Under the pieces are notes generated by a model. The model ran no database searches and was not told where the DNA came from. It worked only from the letters and a program-made list of their open reading frames with translations. Positions 1 to 7,406 of a DNA stretch of 13,246 bases are shown in pieces; position 1 is the first letter of the stretch, and each line of letters begins with the position of its first letter. The stretch is from assembly GCA_028064945.1 (NCBI GenBank), contig JAPTWQ010000125.1, forward strand, positions 1 through 13,246, written 5' to 3'. The position numbers and the translations under genes were made by a program. The stretch is from Nitrospiraceae bacterium. GTDB taxonomy: Bacteria > Nitrospirota_A > Leptospirillia > Leptospirillales > Leptospirillaceae.

Positions 1-367
1 AGATCCGAGGTTTTGTCAGGAGAACGGAATGCGGGTGGCGCCTATGGGTCAGGAATCGGGAGAGAATGGCCGCCGCGGCGAGACCGTCGACATCGAGATC
101 GGCATAGACGAGCACCGGCTCCCGACTGGCAAGAAGCTCATGGAACCAGGAACGGGAAGGTCCCATATCCCCGAGAGAGTCGTCCCCGGGGGGACTTGGG
201 GCCTGGATGTCATTGACGAAGGACTGGGGATCTATTCCCCTTCGAAACAGAACACGGACCCAGACCGGATCGAGTCCCCAGGCCTTGGCTTGGGCATAGA
301 CCTCCTCATCCGGCATATTGGCCACATCCCATGTCTGGTTTTCACGTCCGGCGACATCCTGGTCCAT
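1..367 (-). CDS. recJ: RecJ-like single-stranded-DNA exonuclease, N-terminal part (gene cut by left window edge)
   Basis: The first 122 codons of a DHH-family phosphoesterase are present; the rest lies beyond base 1. Residues about 13-50 have the usual RecJ opening (a W followed by an acidic helix, then LDPVWVRVLFRRGI). Residues 85-101 form DHH motif I, VLVYADLDVDGLAAAAI, with three aspartates (D90, D92, D94) where the family normally has DYDADG; the Tyr is Leu here. RecJ degrades single-stranded DNA 5' to 3' in recombination and mismatch or base-excision repair. I chose the ATG at 367 because GAAGG (381-377) lies 9 bases upstream. The frame stays open back to a GTG at 436, just after the stop of the preceding small ORF, which is an alternative start. 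Position downstream of yajC-secD-secF matches a common bacterial order. The catalytic DHH motif itself is off the window, so the identification rests on the N-terminus and context. Confidence 0.8.
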   Translation of the reverse strand, partial: MDQDVAGRENQTWDVANMPDEEVYAQAKAWGLDPVWVRVLFRRGIDPQSFVNDIQAPSPPGDDSLGDMGPSRSWFHELLASREPVLVYADLDVDGLAAAAILSRFLTHRRHPHSVLLTKPRI

Positions 368-439
368 GGTCAGATACCTTCGAATAAAGACCCGCCGTCC
401 TGAGGGAGGATCCGGCCCATGATCCCGGCAAGGCACTCC

Positions 440-550
440 TCAGATGACATTTTTCTTTTTGAGATAGAGGATGATGATTACTGTCACGGGTGGCAGGACA
501 AAGAGACCAATGCTTCCCAACACCTCTGAAATGTCGATTCCACCGTGCAC
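440..550 (-). CDS. Putative 36-residue single-pass membrane protein between secF and recJ
   Basis: This is a short ORF starting GTG at 550 and ending TGA at 442-440. It has a good ribosome binding site, AAAGGA at 564-559, 8 bases before the GTG. The product has a short N-terminus with two acidic residues (D6, E9), then about 21 hydrophobic residues (V10-L30) with a Pro-Pro pair at 20-21, then KKKN and a short end. This is the layout of a single transmembrane helix with a cytoplasmic basic tail by the positive-inside rule. It fills most of the 216-base gap between secF and the recJ ATG and shares the reading frame of both. I recognise no family. Its position suggests a small partner of the Sec translocon or just a co-transcribed membrane peptide; both are guesses. 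The alternative is a non-coding spacer that happens to encode a hydrophobic stretch. Confidence 0.5.
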   Translation of the reverse strand: MHGGIDISEVLGSIGLFVLPPVTVIIILYLKKKNVI

Positions 551-583
551 CCGACTGATCCTTTCCAAAGTCCGGAGAAAAAG

Positions 584-1531
584 CTAGACCCGATTGCTCT
601 CCGGAGCCGTTTTCCTTAACGCTCCCCCCAGCCCCTTCCGCTTTCCCGGCAGAACCAGGAGAAGCGGACTGGCCACGAATATGGAAGAATAGGTCCCGAT
701 CATGACCCCGATGAAAAGGGCCAGGGAAAAGGCGTGTATCACGGGGCCCCCGCCGATCAACAGGGCCAGAAGGACCAATTCCACAGTTAATGATACCACA
801 ACCGTCCTGCTGAGTACCTGATTGATTCCCGAGTTGATCAGCTGTTCGGGGGTCTGGCGCACGGAGCGGCGCATCTGTTCCCGGATCCTGTCGAAAACGA
901 CCACCGTATCGGTCAGGGAATATCCGGCCAGGGTCAAAAGGCTCGTGACGATCAGAAGATTGATCTCGGTCCCCAGGAGATAAAGGATCCCCAGCACGGC
1001 GATCACATTGTGGAAGGTCGAGATCGCGGCGGCCAGACCGAACCGGAATTCGAAACGGACGGCAATATAGAGAATGAATCCGACCAGGGAGAAGAAAATG
1101 GCAACCAGGGCCTTCCCCGCCAGCTCGCTTCCGATGGTCGGTCCGATCTCGATGGACTGCCGGATGGTCATGGGATTTCCGGGAAAGCTGGTGCGCAGGA
1201 GGGCAAGCAGGGATTCGGTCACCGAGTGGGTCGCCTCCCTGCGGACCTTGATCCGGATGAAAAGATCCGAGGTATTGTTGACGTTCTGGATCTGGGCCCC
1301 GGGAAATCCATGTGTCGAGAGGACGTCACGGACGCTCGCCAGGGAGGGGGGGTGTTCAAAGTGCACCATGAGGGCCGTTCCCCCCGTGAAGTCAATCCCG
1401 AGATTGGCCTTGCCCCGGGCGATCTGGAGAAGGGCCAGCAGGCCGACCACCACAAGAACGGAGGAGATGGCCAGGGAAATCTTTTTCTTTCCCATGAAAT
1501 CGATGGATGGATTGCGGATCAGTTCAAACAT
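584..1531 (-). CDS. secF: Protein translocase subunit SecF
   Basis: SecF pairs with SecD to pull preproteins through SecYEG on the periplasmic side, driven by the proton gradient. The 315-residue product has the expected plan: a cytoplasmic N-terminus, TM1 at about 19-39, the signature GIDFTGGT at 45-52, a small periplasmic domain to about 135, then five more membrane segments. The conserved GYSLTDTVVVFDRIRE is at 203-218, and its D208 matches the functionally important transmembrane Asp of SecF. A conserved His-Asp pair in TM3 reads His-Asn here (H174-N175), which is unusual. The start is ATG at 1531, with GGGGA (1543-1539) 7 bases upstream. It lies 27 bases after the secD stop, so SecD and SecF are separate chains, not a fused SecDF. 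The tail after TM6 is short and basic. Confidence 0.96.
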   Translation of the reverse strand: MFELIRNPSIDFMGKKKISLAISSVLVVVGLLALLQIARGKANLGIDFTGGTALMVHFEHPPSLASVRDVLSTHGFPGAQIQNVNNTSDLFIRIKVRREATHSVTESLLALLRTSFPGNPMTIRQSIEIGPTIGSELAGKALVAIFFSLVGFILYIAVRFEFRFGLAAAISTFHNVIAVLGILYLLGTEINLLIVTSLLTLAGYSLTDTVVVFDRIREQMRRSVRQTPEQLINSGINQVLSRTVVVSLTVELVLLALLIGGGPVIHAFSLALFIGVMIGTYSSIFVASPLLLVLPGKRKGLGGALRKTAPESNRV

Positions 1532-1558
1532 CGTGGCATCCCCGGATTAGACATGCGT

Positions 1559-3127
1559 TCATATTGAAAGGCGTTCCAGCTTCGAACGTCTTGAGAGAAG
1601 GTCGAAGACAATTCGGGTCCCTGCAAGGGAGGTGAAGAGGTTGATGGCGATTCCCACCGTGAGGGTCACAGCGAATCCCTTGATGGGCCCCGTCCCGAAC
1701 ATGAAAAGGATGACCGCGGTGATCAGGGTAGTGACGTGGGAGTCCACAATGGTCAAAAATGCCTTGTCGTATCCGGCATCGATCGAAGATCTGACAGGCC
1801 GGCCTGAGCGGATTTCCTCTCGTATCCTCTCGAAGATAAGGACGTTGGAGTCGACCCCCATCCCCACCGTCAGGATGATTCCGGCGATTCCCGGCAGTGT
1901 CAGCGTGGCGTGGAGGGCCGCCATGGCCCCCATCAGGAACAGCATGTTGAGCATCAGGGCAAAGTCCGCCACCACTCCGGAAAAACGATAGTAGATGGCC
2001 ATGAAGAGGAGTACCAGGACGAGGGCGATCATCGTCGCGTGGAGGCCGGCCCGGATCGAATCCTTTCCGAGGGAAGGGCCGACAGTCACGTTCTGGAGGA
2101 TCCTCACCGGAGCCGGCAGAGCCCCCGAACGGAGCACAATCGCCAGATCCTTCGCTTCCTTCATGGAAAAGCTGCCTGTGATCTGGGCCTGACCACCTGA
2201 AATCTCTTCCTGGATGACCGGGGCGGAATAGACGGTCTTGTCCAGAACGATCGCAAGCCTCTGCTTGACGTGGTTCCTGGTGATCTGGTCAAAGAGCTTC
2301 GAGCCCGAGCTGTTGAAGGTCAGGGAGACATAGGGTTCGTTGAACTGTCCGAAGGCCACGCGGGCATCGCTGATCATGTCGCCGCTCATCAGGGGCCGGG
2401 ACTTGAGAAGGTAGGGGATCCGGCCTCCCCCCTTGTCGGAAGGATTTCCGTACAGAATTTCCTCTCCGGCCGGAAGGGGCGTCTTGCCGTTCAAAAAAGT
2501 TGCCGGATCGGCCGAATCGTCCGCCAGCTTGAACTCCAGCCGGGCCGTCTTTCCGATCAGGGCCATGGCCCTTTCCGGGTCGGTCACCCCCGGAAGCTGA
2601 ATCAGGATCCGGTCCTTTCCCTGCTGTTCGATGACCGGTTCGGCCACGCCAAACTGGTCGATCCTGTTCCGGATGACCTCCATGGCCTGGGTCATGGCGT
2701 GCTTTTTTATCCTCAGGACTTCGCTTTGGGGAAGGAGAAAGGAGAGTCGGGAGTCCTTGTCCGTCACCTTCTGGAGATAGGGGGCCCGGGATGAGACCCA
2801 GTCGAGGATGGTCTTCCGGGTTGCCGGATTCGGAACGGGAAAGGAGAGGGACAATCCGGAGACGACGGGCTTGACGCCCTTTTCCGAAAGAGCCGAGGCG
2901 ATTTCGTCGAGGGTACCGGAAACGGCTTTGTCCTCCAGAACCTGGAGGGTCAGCGACATCCCCCCCCGAAGGTCCAGCCCCAGGGAAATGGATCCTCCGG
3001 GAAGGTCGTTCCGGAGGGACTGGGGGAGGCTTTTCCACACAGGAAGCGAGGGAAGGAGCCAAAGGATGGACAGGACGGTGAAGAGGACAAGCAGGGAAAT
3101 TCGGCCTCGGACATTCCTTCTATGCAT
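1559..3127 (-). CDS. secD: Protein translocase subunit SecD
   Basis: SecD is the larger partner of SecF and carries the periplasmic P1 domain that captures emerging preprotein. The 522-residue chain has TM1 at about 9-28, the signature GLDLRGGMSL at 50-59, and a periplasmic region from about 60 to 355. That region includes RNRIDQFGVAEPVI (153-166) and a substrate-handling segment around 290-345. Five C-terminal membrane helices follow, from about 360 to 510. The motif GMGVDSNVLIFERIREE (422-438) contains D426, equivalent to E. coli SecD Asp519, which is needed for proton-driven function. The start is ATG at 3127, with GGGAGAA (3142-3136) upstream. The gene follows yajC by 44 bases and precedes secF by 27 bases, the standard order. 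Length is close to the usual 500-620 residues, at the short end because the P1 region is compact. Confidence 0.97.
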   Translation of the reverse strand: MHRRNVRGRISLLVLFTVLSILWLLPSLPVWKSLPQSLRNDLPGGSISLGLDLRGGMSLTLQVLEDKAVSGTLDEIASALSEKGVKPVVSGLSLSFPVPNPATRKTILDWVSSRAPYLQKVTDKDSRLSFLLPQSEVLRIKKHAMTQAMEVIRNRIDQFGVAEPVIEQQGKDRILIQLPGVTDPERAMALIGKTARLEFKLADDSADPATFLNGKTPLPAGEEILYGNPSDKGGGRIPYLLKSRPLMSGDMISDARVAFGQFNEPYVSLTFNSSGSKLFDQITRNHVKQRLAIVLDKTVYSAPVIQEEISGGQAQITGSFSMKEAKDLAIVLRSGALPAPVRILQNVTVGPSLGKDSIRAGLHATMIALVLVLLFMAIYYRFSGVVADFALMLNMLFLMGAMAALHATLTLPGIAGIILTVGMGVDSNVLIFERIREEIRSGRPVRSSIDAGYDKAFLTIVDSHVTTLITAVILFMFGTGPIKGFAVTLTVGIAINLFTSLAGTRIVFDLLSRRSKLERLSI

Positions 3128-3171
3128 GAATTCTATTCTCCCGGTTCATGAGTGTCTTGAGAGGAATGCTG

Positions 3172-3459
3172 TCAGGACTCAAGGGTCAGAATCGCCTGTT
3201 TCATCACGGTGATCGTCACGCCGGGAGCGATTTCGAGTTCCACCTGGCGGTCCCGGATCCCCGCCACCGTTCCCACAAGGCCTCCTCCCGTGACCACCCG
3301 GTCCCCGACCTTGAGGGAGGCCAGAAATTCCGCCATTTTTTTCTGGCGTTTCTTCTGCGGAAAGATGACGAGGGCGTAAAACAGAACGATGATGAGAAGA
3401 ATGGGGACCAACTGCATGATCGTCTGTGCCGAAGATCCGGCCTGGGCAGGGGGATTCAT
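3172..3459 (-). CDS. yajC: Preprotein translocase accessory subunit YajC
   Basis: YajC is a small single-pass inner-membrane protein that associates with SecD-SecF in the holo-translocon. The 95-residue product has a short N-terminus rich in Gln, Ala and Ser, one membrane helix at about 15-34, then FPQKKRQKK, the basic post-membrane segment typical of the family. The conserved SLKVGDRVVTGGGLVGTVAG follows at 48-67, ahead of a small beta-rich cytoplasmic domain. The ATG at 3459 overlaps the tgt stop as ATGA and has a strong AAGGAG (3472-3467) 7 bases upstream. The tgt-yajC-secD-secF order is widespread in bacteria and supports the call. Confidence 0.97.
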   Translation of the reverse strand: MNPPAQAGSSAQTIMQLVPILLIIVLFYALVIFPQKKRQKKMAEFLASLKVGDRVVTGGGLVGTVAGIRDRQVELEIAPGVTITVMKQAILTLES

Positions 3460-4607
3460 TTTTTCGCTCCTTCAGTTTCCCGTGGTTTGAAGCAGGGAGA
3501 GTCCCACCCCGAAAGGCGGCCCTCCGAAATGCGACGACGTATTTCCGACATGAGATTCATATAAAAACATACATTGTGGATCGTCCCCAGAATGGCTCCG
3601 GTCAGTTCGGCGTTCTTCACCAGGTGGTGAAGGTAGGACCGGGAGTGACGCCGGCAGGTGGCACACGGACATGCGGGGTCGATCGGCCCATCGTCCTCCC
3701 GGTACCGGGCGTTGCGGATGGAAATCGGACCATTCCAGGTGAAGTACATTCCGTTGCGGGCATTTCTCGTGGGGAGAACGCAGTCGAAAAGATCAACCCC
3801 ATGGCGAACGGCCTCGACGATGTCACCGGGATATCCCACCCCCATGAGGTAACGCGGGCGGTTATCCGGAAGGATGGGCAGGGTTTTTGACAGCACCCGG
3901 CACCGCTCTTCGAAGCTTTCTCCGACTCCAAGCCCGCCGATACCAAAGCCTGAAAATGCCTGTCCCTCCTTTCCACGGAGTCCCACGAGACCCTCCGCGC
4001 TTTTTTCGCGCAGGCCCGGATCCACACCTCCCTGGACAATCCCGAAAAGGGCGGCGGACTCCGTCGGATTCCAGACATCCAGGGATCGTCTGGCCCACCG
4101 GTGCGTCCGTTCCATTGCCTGGGCGATCCGCTCCGAAGGCTCTCCCACTCCGGCGAGATCGTCGAGCACCATCCGGATATCGACACCAAGGTCGCTCGAA
4201 ATCGATACTGCCAGCTCTGGAGACAGGAAGACCTTTGCCCCATCGTAGGGGGACAGAAAGGAAACCCCCTCCTCCGTCACCTTGCGCCGGTGAAGAAGGC
4301 TCAGGACCTGATATCCGCCGCTGTCGGAAAGAGTCGGAACTTCGATCCCCATCATCCGGCCGATGCCTCCGGCCCGGCAGACGATCTCCGTGCCTGGGCG
4401 GAGCCAGAGATGAAAAGCGTTGACCAGAAGAATGGAAACGCCACAAGCCGCAAGGGAATCCGGCGTCATCCCCTTGACCGTTCCCCGCGTGCCCACCGGC
4501 ATGAAGGCCGGCGTTTCGACGACTCCATGGGAGGTGTGGAGAAGACCGGTCCGGGCTCTTGAACCGGCATCCCGATCCAGGACCCTGAAAAATTGCGGCA
4601 GCGTCAC
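3456..4607 (-). CDS. tgt: tRNA-guanine transglycosylase (queuosine pathway)
   Basis: Tgt exchanges guanine-34 in GUN-anticodon tRNAs (Asp, Asn, His, Tyr) for preQ1, the base-insertion step of queuosine synthesis. The 383-residue TIM-barrel protein has SDSGGYQV with D95, the FGIVQGG motif (188-194), and GVGYPGDIVEAVRHGVDLFD with the nucleophile D275 inside FDCVLPTRNARNG. Zinc ligands C313, C315, C318 and H344 have the exact family spacing. The usual preQ1-pocket sequence D-E-C-x-P-Y-P reads D-D-L-A-G-V-G here (149-155), so the pocket Cys is Leu without any length change. The start is GTG at 4607, overlapping the argS stop as GTGA; no strong Shine-Dalgarno sequence is visible, which suggests translational coupling. 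It lies directly upstream of yajC, a classic pairing. Confidence 0.95.
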   Translation of the reverse strand: MTLPQFFRVLDRDAGSRARTGLLHTSHGVVETPAFMPVGTRGTVKGMTPDSLAACGVSILLVNAFHLWLRPGTEIVCRAGGIGRMMGIEVPTLSDSGGYQVLSLLHRRKVTEEGVSFLSPYDGAKVFLSPELAVSISSDLGVDIRMVLDDLAGVGEPSERIAQAMERTHRWARRSLDVWNPTESAALFGIVQGGVDPGLREKSAEGLVGLRGKEGQAFSGFGIGGLGVGESFEERCRVLSKTLPILPDNRPRYLMGVGYPGDIVEAVRHGVDLFDCVLPTRNARNGMYFTWNGPISIRNARYREDDGPIDPACPCATCRRHSRSYLHHLVKNAELTGAILGTIHNVCFYMNLMSEIRRRISEGRLSGWDSPCFKPRETEGAKK

Positions 4608-6376
4608 ATCGTATCCGGAGCCGAAACGCCCAGGAGAGACAACCCCTTCTTCAGGACCCTGGAGACTGCGATGGAAAGACCGATTCTGGCGATCATGACC
4701 GGCCGGTCCTTTTCTTCCGACGAAAGAATCCGGTGGTGGAAATAATAATGATGGTAGGCACCGGCCAGCGTGATCAGATAGTCGGTCAGGGGATGGACCT
4801 CGAAAGAGTCCGCCGCGCGAAGAAGGACCCCGGAGAACTGGGCCAGGAGCCTGATCAGGGAACGTTCTTCCGGCTCGGTCAGAAAGGCAAGGTCCTCCAA
4901 GGAAAAGCGTTCATGCCGGACATTTCGGAGGGCGGCCTGGGCCAGAAGACTCCTGACCCTGGCGTGGGCGTACTGGACGTAAAAGACGGGATTGTCCATC
5001 GAACGTTCCTTAGCCTTGGCCAAATCGAACTCAAGGGAGGATTCATGGCTCCGCGTCAGATACGAAAAACGGGTCGCGTCGACGCCGACCTCGTCGAGAA
5101 CTTCGCCAAGCGTCACGTATTCTCCCGCTCTCGTGGACATGCTGACAGCCTTTCCCTCCCGGAGAAGGGAAACCAGCTGAATCAGGCAGACCTTGAGCGC
5201 GACAGACTTGCCGGCCCGTTCGGAGAGGGTCTCCACCACCGCCTGCATGCGCGCCTGATATCCATGGTGGTCGGCTCCCCATACGTCCACGAGGGTTTCG
5301 AATCCCCGGTCGATCTTGTCGGCATGGTAGGCGATGTCGGCCGCAAAATAGGTATAGGATCCGTCCGACTTTTTAAGGACCCGATCCTTGTCGTCGCCCA
5401 TGGCCGTGGTCCGAAACCAGACAGCCCCTTCGGATTCGTAAACAATGCCCCCCGATTCGCGCTCCAGGAGATCGATCCAGGTGGTGATCCGGGAAGGGCC
5501 CCCTCCGCCCGAAGATTCATGAAGGGATTTTTCCGAAAAGAACCGATCGAAAGAGACGCCAAAACGTCTGAGATCCTCGCGAATTCCGGCCATGATTTCG
5601 GTTTGGGCCACATGGGTGAAGGCAGACTGGACCCGGTCTGTGAATTGGCCGGCCAGAGCTTCGGAGCGGACCTCAGGAGAGAGCAGCGCTTGATCGTCCC
5701 GGATTTTCCGGGCAATCTCGGGAATGTAGTCTCCCCGATAGCCGTCACCGTCCCCGAGGAGCCGGGATTTCTCTTCCGGCGTGAAGCTTCCCTCGAGCTT
5801 CCGGAAAGCCAGGTAGACGGATTTGCCCAGCATGTTCATCTGATTTCCGGCATCGTTTATGTAGTATTCGGTGGAAACCCGATGGCCGACTTCTCTCAGA
5901 ATACGGGCCAGGGAATCCCCGAAGGCCGCTCCGCGTCCGTGCCCGACGTGCAGGGGCCCTGTCGGATTCGCGCTGACGAACTCGACATTGATGGTCCTGG
6001 GAAGGGAGACCTTCTCTGCCAGATCATCCGACAAAATCACCGATTCGAGGAATTCTAAGAGAAAGGCGGATGAGAGGGTCAGGTTGATGTACCCTGGCCC
6101 CGCAATTTCAATCCGGTCCAGCAGGCGCTCCGATTCCGGATCCCCCTTGAGAGCCTGAAGGATCTTCTCTGCGAGAACCCGTGGGGACTTTCCGAGGCTC
6201 CTGGAAAGCCCCAGGGCCAATGGCGTGGAAAGGTCTCCAAACTCCTCCTTCTTCGGCCACTCGAGGCGAATGCCCCGTTCAAGAACTGGCTTCAGAGTTT
6301 CCTGGGGCCACCCTTCATCGGCGGCCGCCGACGTCACGGCACGGACGATGAGTCCGGTCAAACGCTTCTCAAACAC
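4604..6376 (-). CDS. argS: Arginyl-tRNA synthetase
   Basis: ArgS is a class I synthetase that charges tRNA-Arg with arginine. The 590 residues show the N-terminal additional domain (about 1-110, with EEFGDLSTPLA at 44-54) that reads the tRNA elbow. The catalytic fold begins with VEFVSANPTGPLHVGHGRGA (131-150); its HVGH is the HIGH signature. The second signature is degenerate: VSMSTR at 411-416 stands where KMSKS would be, as in many ArgS proteins. The helical anticodon-binding domain includes NPVFYVQYAHARVRSL (462-477) and ends with LKKGLSLLGVSAPDTM, the typical C-terminus. The start is GTG at 6376, with GGAG (6385-6382) upstream, 11 bases after the tsaD stop. The stop overlaps the tgt start by 4 bases. 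Length is normal for the family. Confidence 0.97.
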   Translation of the reverse strand: MFEKRLTGLIVRAVTSAAADEGWPQETLKPVLERGIRLEWPKKEEFGDLSTPLALGLSRSLGKSPRVLAEKILQALKGDPESERLLDRIEIAGPGYINLTLSSAFLLEFLESVILSDDLAEKVSLPRTINVEFVSANPTGPLHVGHGRGAAFGDSLARILREVGHRVSTEYYINDAGNQMNMLGKSVYLAFRKLEGSFTPEEKSRLLGDGDGYRGDYIPEIARKIRDDQALLSPEVRSEALAGQFTDRVQSAFTHVAQTEIMAGIREDLRRFGVSFDRFFSEKSLHESSGGGGPSRITTWIDLLERESGGIVYESEGAVWFRTTAMGDDKDRVLKKSDGSYTYFAADIAYHADKIDRGFETLVDVWGADHHGYQARMQAVVETLSERAGKSVALKVCLIQLVSLLREGKAVSMSTRAGEYVTLGEVLDEVGVDATRFSYLTRSHESSLEFDLAKAKERSMDNPVFYVQYAHARVRSLLAQAALRNVRHERFSLEDLAFLTEPEERSLIRLLAQFSGVLLRAADSFEVHPLTDYLITLAGAYHHYYFHHRILSSEEKDRPVMIARIGLSIAVSRVLKKGLSLLGVSAPDTM

Positions 6377-6387
6377 GAAGACTCCGC

Positions 6388-7392
6388 TTAATCCTCATCC
6401 CATCTTGGTCTTGGACGGATTTCGTCGTAGGGAGACATCACCCCACGACCCGACCGGAATAATTCCAAACCTGTCAAAGCTACCATAACTGCGTTGTCTC
6501 CGCAAAGGGGGCGGGGTGCCATATAGAGAGGAATCCCCTTTTCTTCACAGAGAAGTTCGAGCCGGGAACGAAAATGCAGATTGGCGGCCACACCGCCGCC
6601 CACAAGAAGGGCAGGCGGATGAAAATTCTCCAGGGCCTTTCCGATTCGATCGATCAGATGGTCCACGATGGCAGACTGATAGGAGGCCGCAAGCTGGGGA
6701 ATTTTCGTGGAATCCGCTCCCGATTGTCGGATGTAACCGACAAAGGCCGTCTTCAAACCACTGAAGCTGAAATCGAAGGGGTTCTGCGGATGGATCCCCC
6801 GGACAAACTTGAGCAAAGGTCCGTTCCAAAGAGAGGCCTGCTTCTCGATCGCAGGTCCCCCGGGATAGGGTAGTCCCAGCGCCTTGGCCCCCTTGTCGAA
6901 GGCCTCACCCGCGGCATCGTCCGTGGTCCGTCCCAAAAGATCGAGATCCGGCCAGTCCCTAATGCGGTAGAGATGTGTATGACCACCGGAGACCACGAGG
7001 CCCAGGGATTCGAGGGGAACCGGGAGGAGAGGATCGAGAGCCACTCGCAGATGGGCCCGGATGTGATGAACGGGAACCATGGGAATCCCCCTGGCCCAGC
7101 AAAGCCCTTTCAGAAAGGAGATCGCGGCCAAAAGTCCCCCGGAAAGTCCAGGCCCCACGGTCAGGGCAGCCGCCGAAATCTGGTCCAGCGAAAGACCCGT
7201 TTCGGAAAAAGCCTGTTCGACAAGAAACGGAAGCCTCTCGGAGTGTGTACGGGAAGCCAGCTCGGGAACGACGCCTCCGAAAGGGGCATGAAGATCGTTC
7301 TGGGACAGGGACCGGTGAAAAAAAAGGGCCCCGGTCATATCGACCAGGGCCACAGACGTATCGTCGCAAGAACTCTCAATGGCGAGGATCAT
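6388..7392 (-). CDS. tsaD: tRNA N6-threonylcarbamoyladenosine (t6A) transferase TsaD
   Basis: TsaD (formerly Gcp/YgjD) is the catalytic subunit that transfers threonylcarbamoyl from threonylcarbamoyl-AMP to A37 of ANN-decoding tRNAs, working with TsaB and TsaE. Neither partner is in this window. The 334 residues begin MILAIESSCDDTSVAL, the textbook N-terminus. VPVHHIRAH (106-114) supplies metal ligands H110 and H114. VVSGGHTH (133-140) and DDAAGEAFDKGAKALGLPYPGGP (158-180 region) form the ASKHA nucleotide site, and D299 in CGDN is the third metal ligand. I placed the start at the ATG at 7392 because the family starts with MxxLAIESSCDE. The frame is open further upstream, but that would add 70 unrelated residues inside clpC. 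There is no clear Shine-Dalgarno sequence in the 14 bases after the clpC stop, so expression may depend on coupling. Confidence 0.96.
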   Translation of the reverse strand: MILAIESSCDDTSVALVDMTGALFFHRSLSQNDLHAPFGGVVPELASRTHSERLPFLVEQAFSETGLSLDQISAAALTVGPGLSGGLLAAISFLKGLCWARGIPMVPVHHIRAHLRVALDPLLPVPLESLGLVVSGGHTHLYRIRDWPDLDLLGRTTDDAAGEAFDKGAKALGLPYPGGPAIEKQASLWNGPLLKFVRGIHPQNPFDFSFSGLKTAFVGYIRQSGADSTKIPQLAASYQSAIVDHLIDRIGKALENFHPPALLVGGGVAANLHFRSRLELLCEEKGIPLYMAPRPLCGDNAVMVALTGLELFRSGRGVMSPYDEIRPRPRWDED

Positions 7393-7406
7393 CGAAAGCG
7401 ACAGAT

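Noticed and set aside
29..403. A 124-codon plus-strand frame at the left end
   Set aside because: It is the complement of the recJ N-terminus, which has motif I and a ribosome site on the minus strand.
411..416. Placeholder for protein positions only: loss of the KMSKS lysine in ArgS (VSMSTR at protein residues 411-416) considered as an inactivating change
   Set aside because: Degenerate KMSKS is common in active arginyl-tRNA synthetases and the rest of the enzyme is intact. The numbers given are residues of ArgS; the DNA lies at about 5129-5146.
442..583. Readthrough of the secF TAG into the in-frame small ORF
   Set aside because: The small ORF has its own well-placed ribosome site and start, and nothing near the TAG suggests programmed readthrough.
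3156..3183. Inverted repeat CTTGAG...CTCAAG in the yajC-secD gap, considered as a terminator or attenuator
   Set aside because: The stem is only 6 pairs with a 16-base loop, has no U-run, and overlaps the end of yajC.
4733..6058. A 441-codon open frame on the plus strand opposite argS
   Set aside because: It is antisense to a full, motif-confirmed argS, shows no recognisable domain and no ribosome site; long antisense frames are expected from the codon bias of G+C-rich genes.
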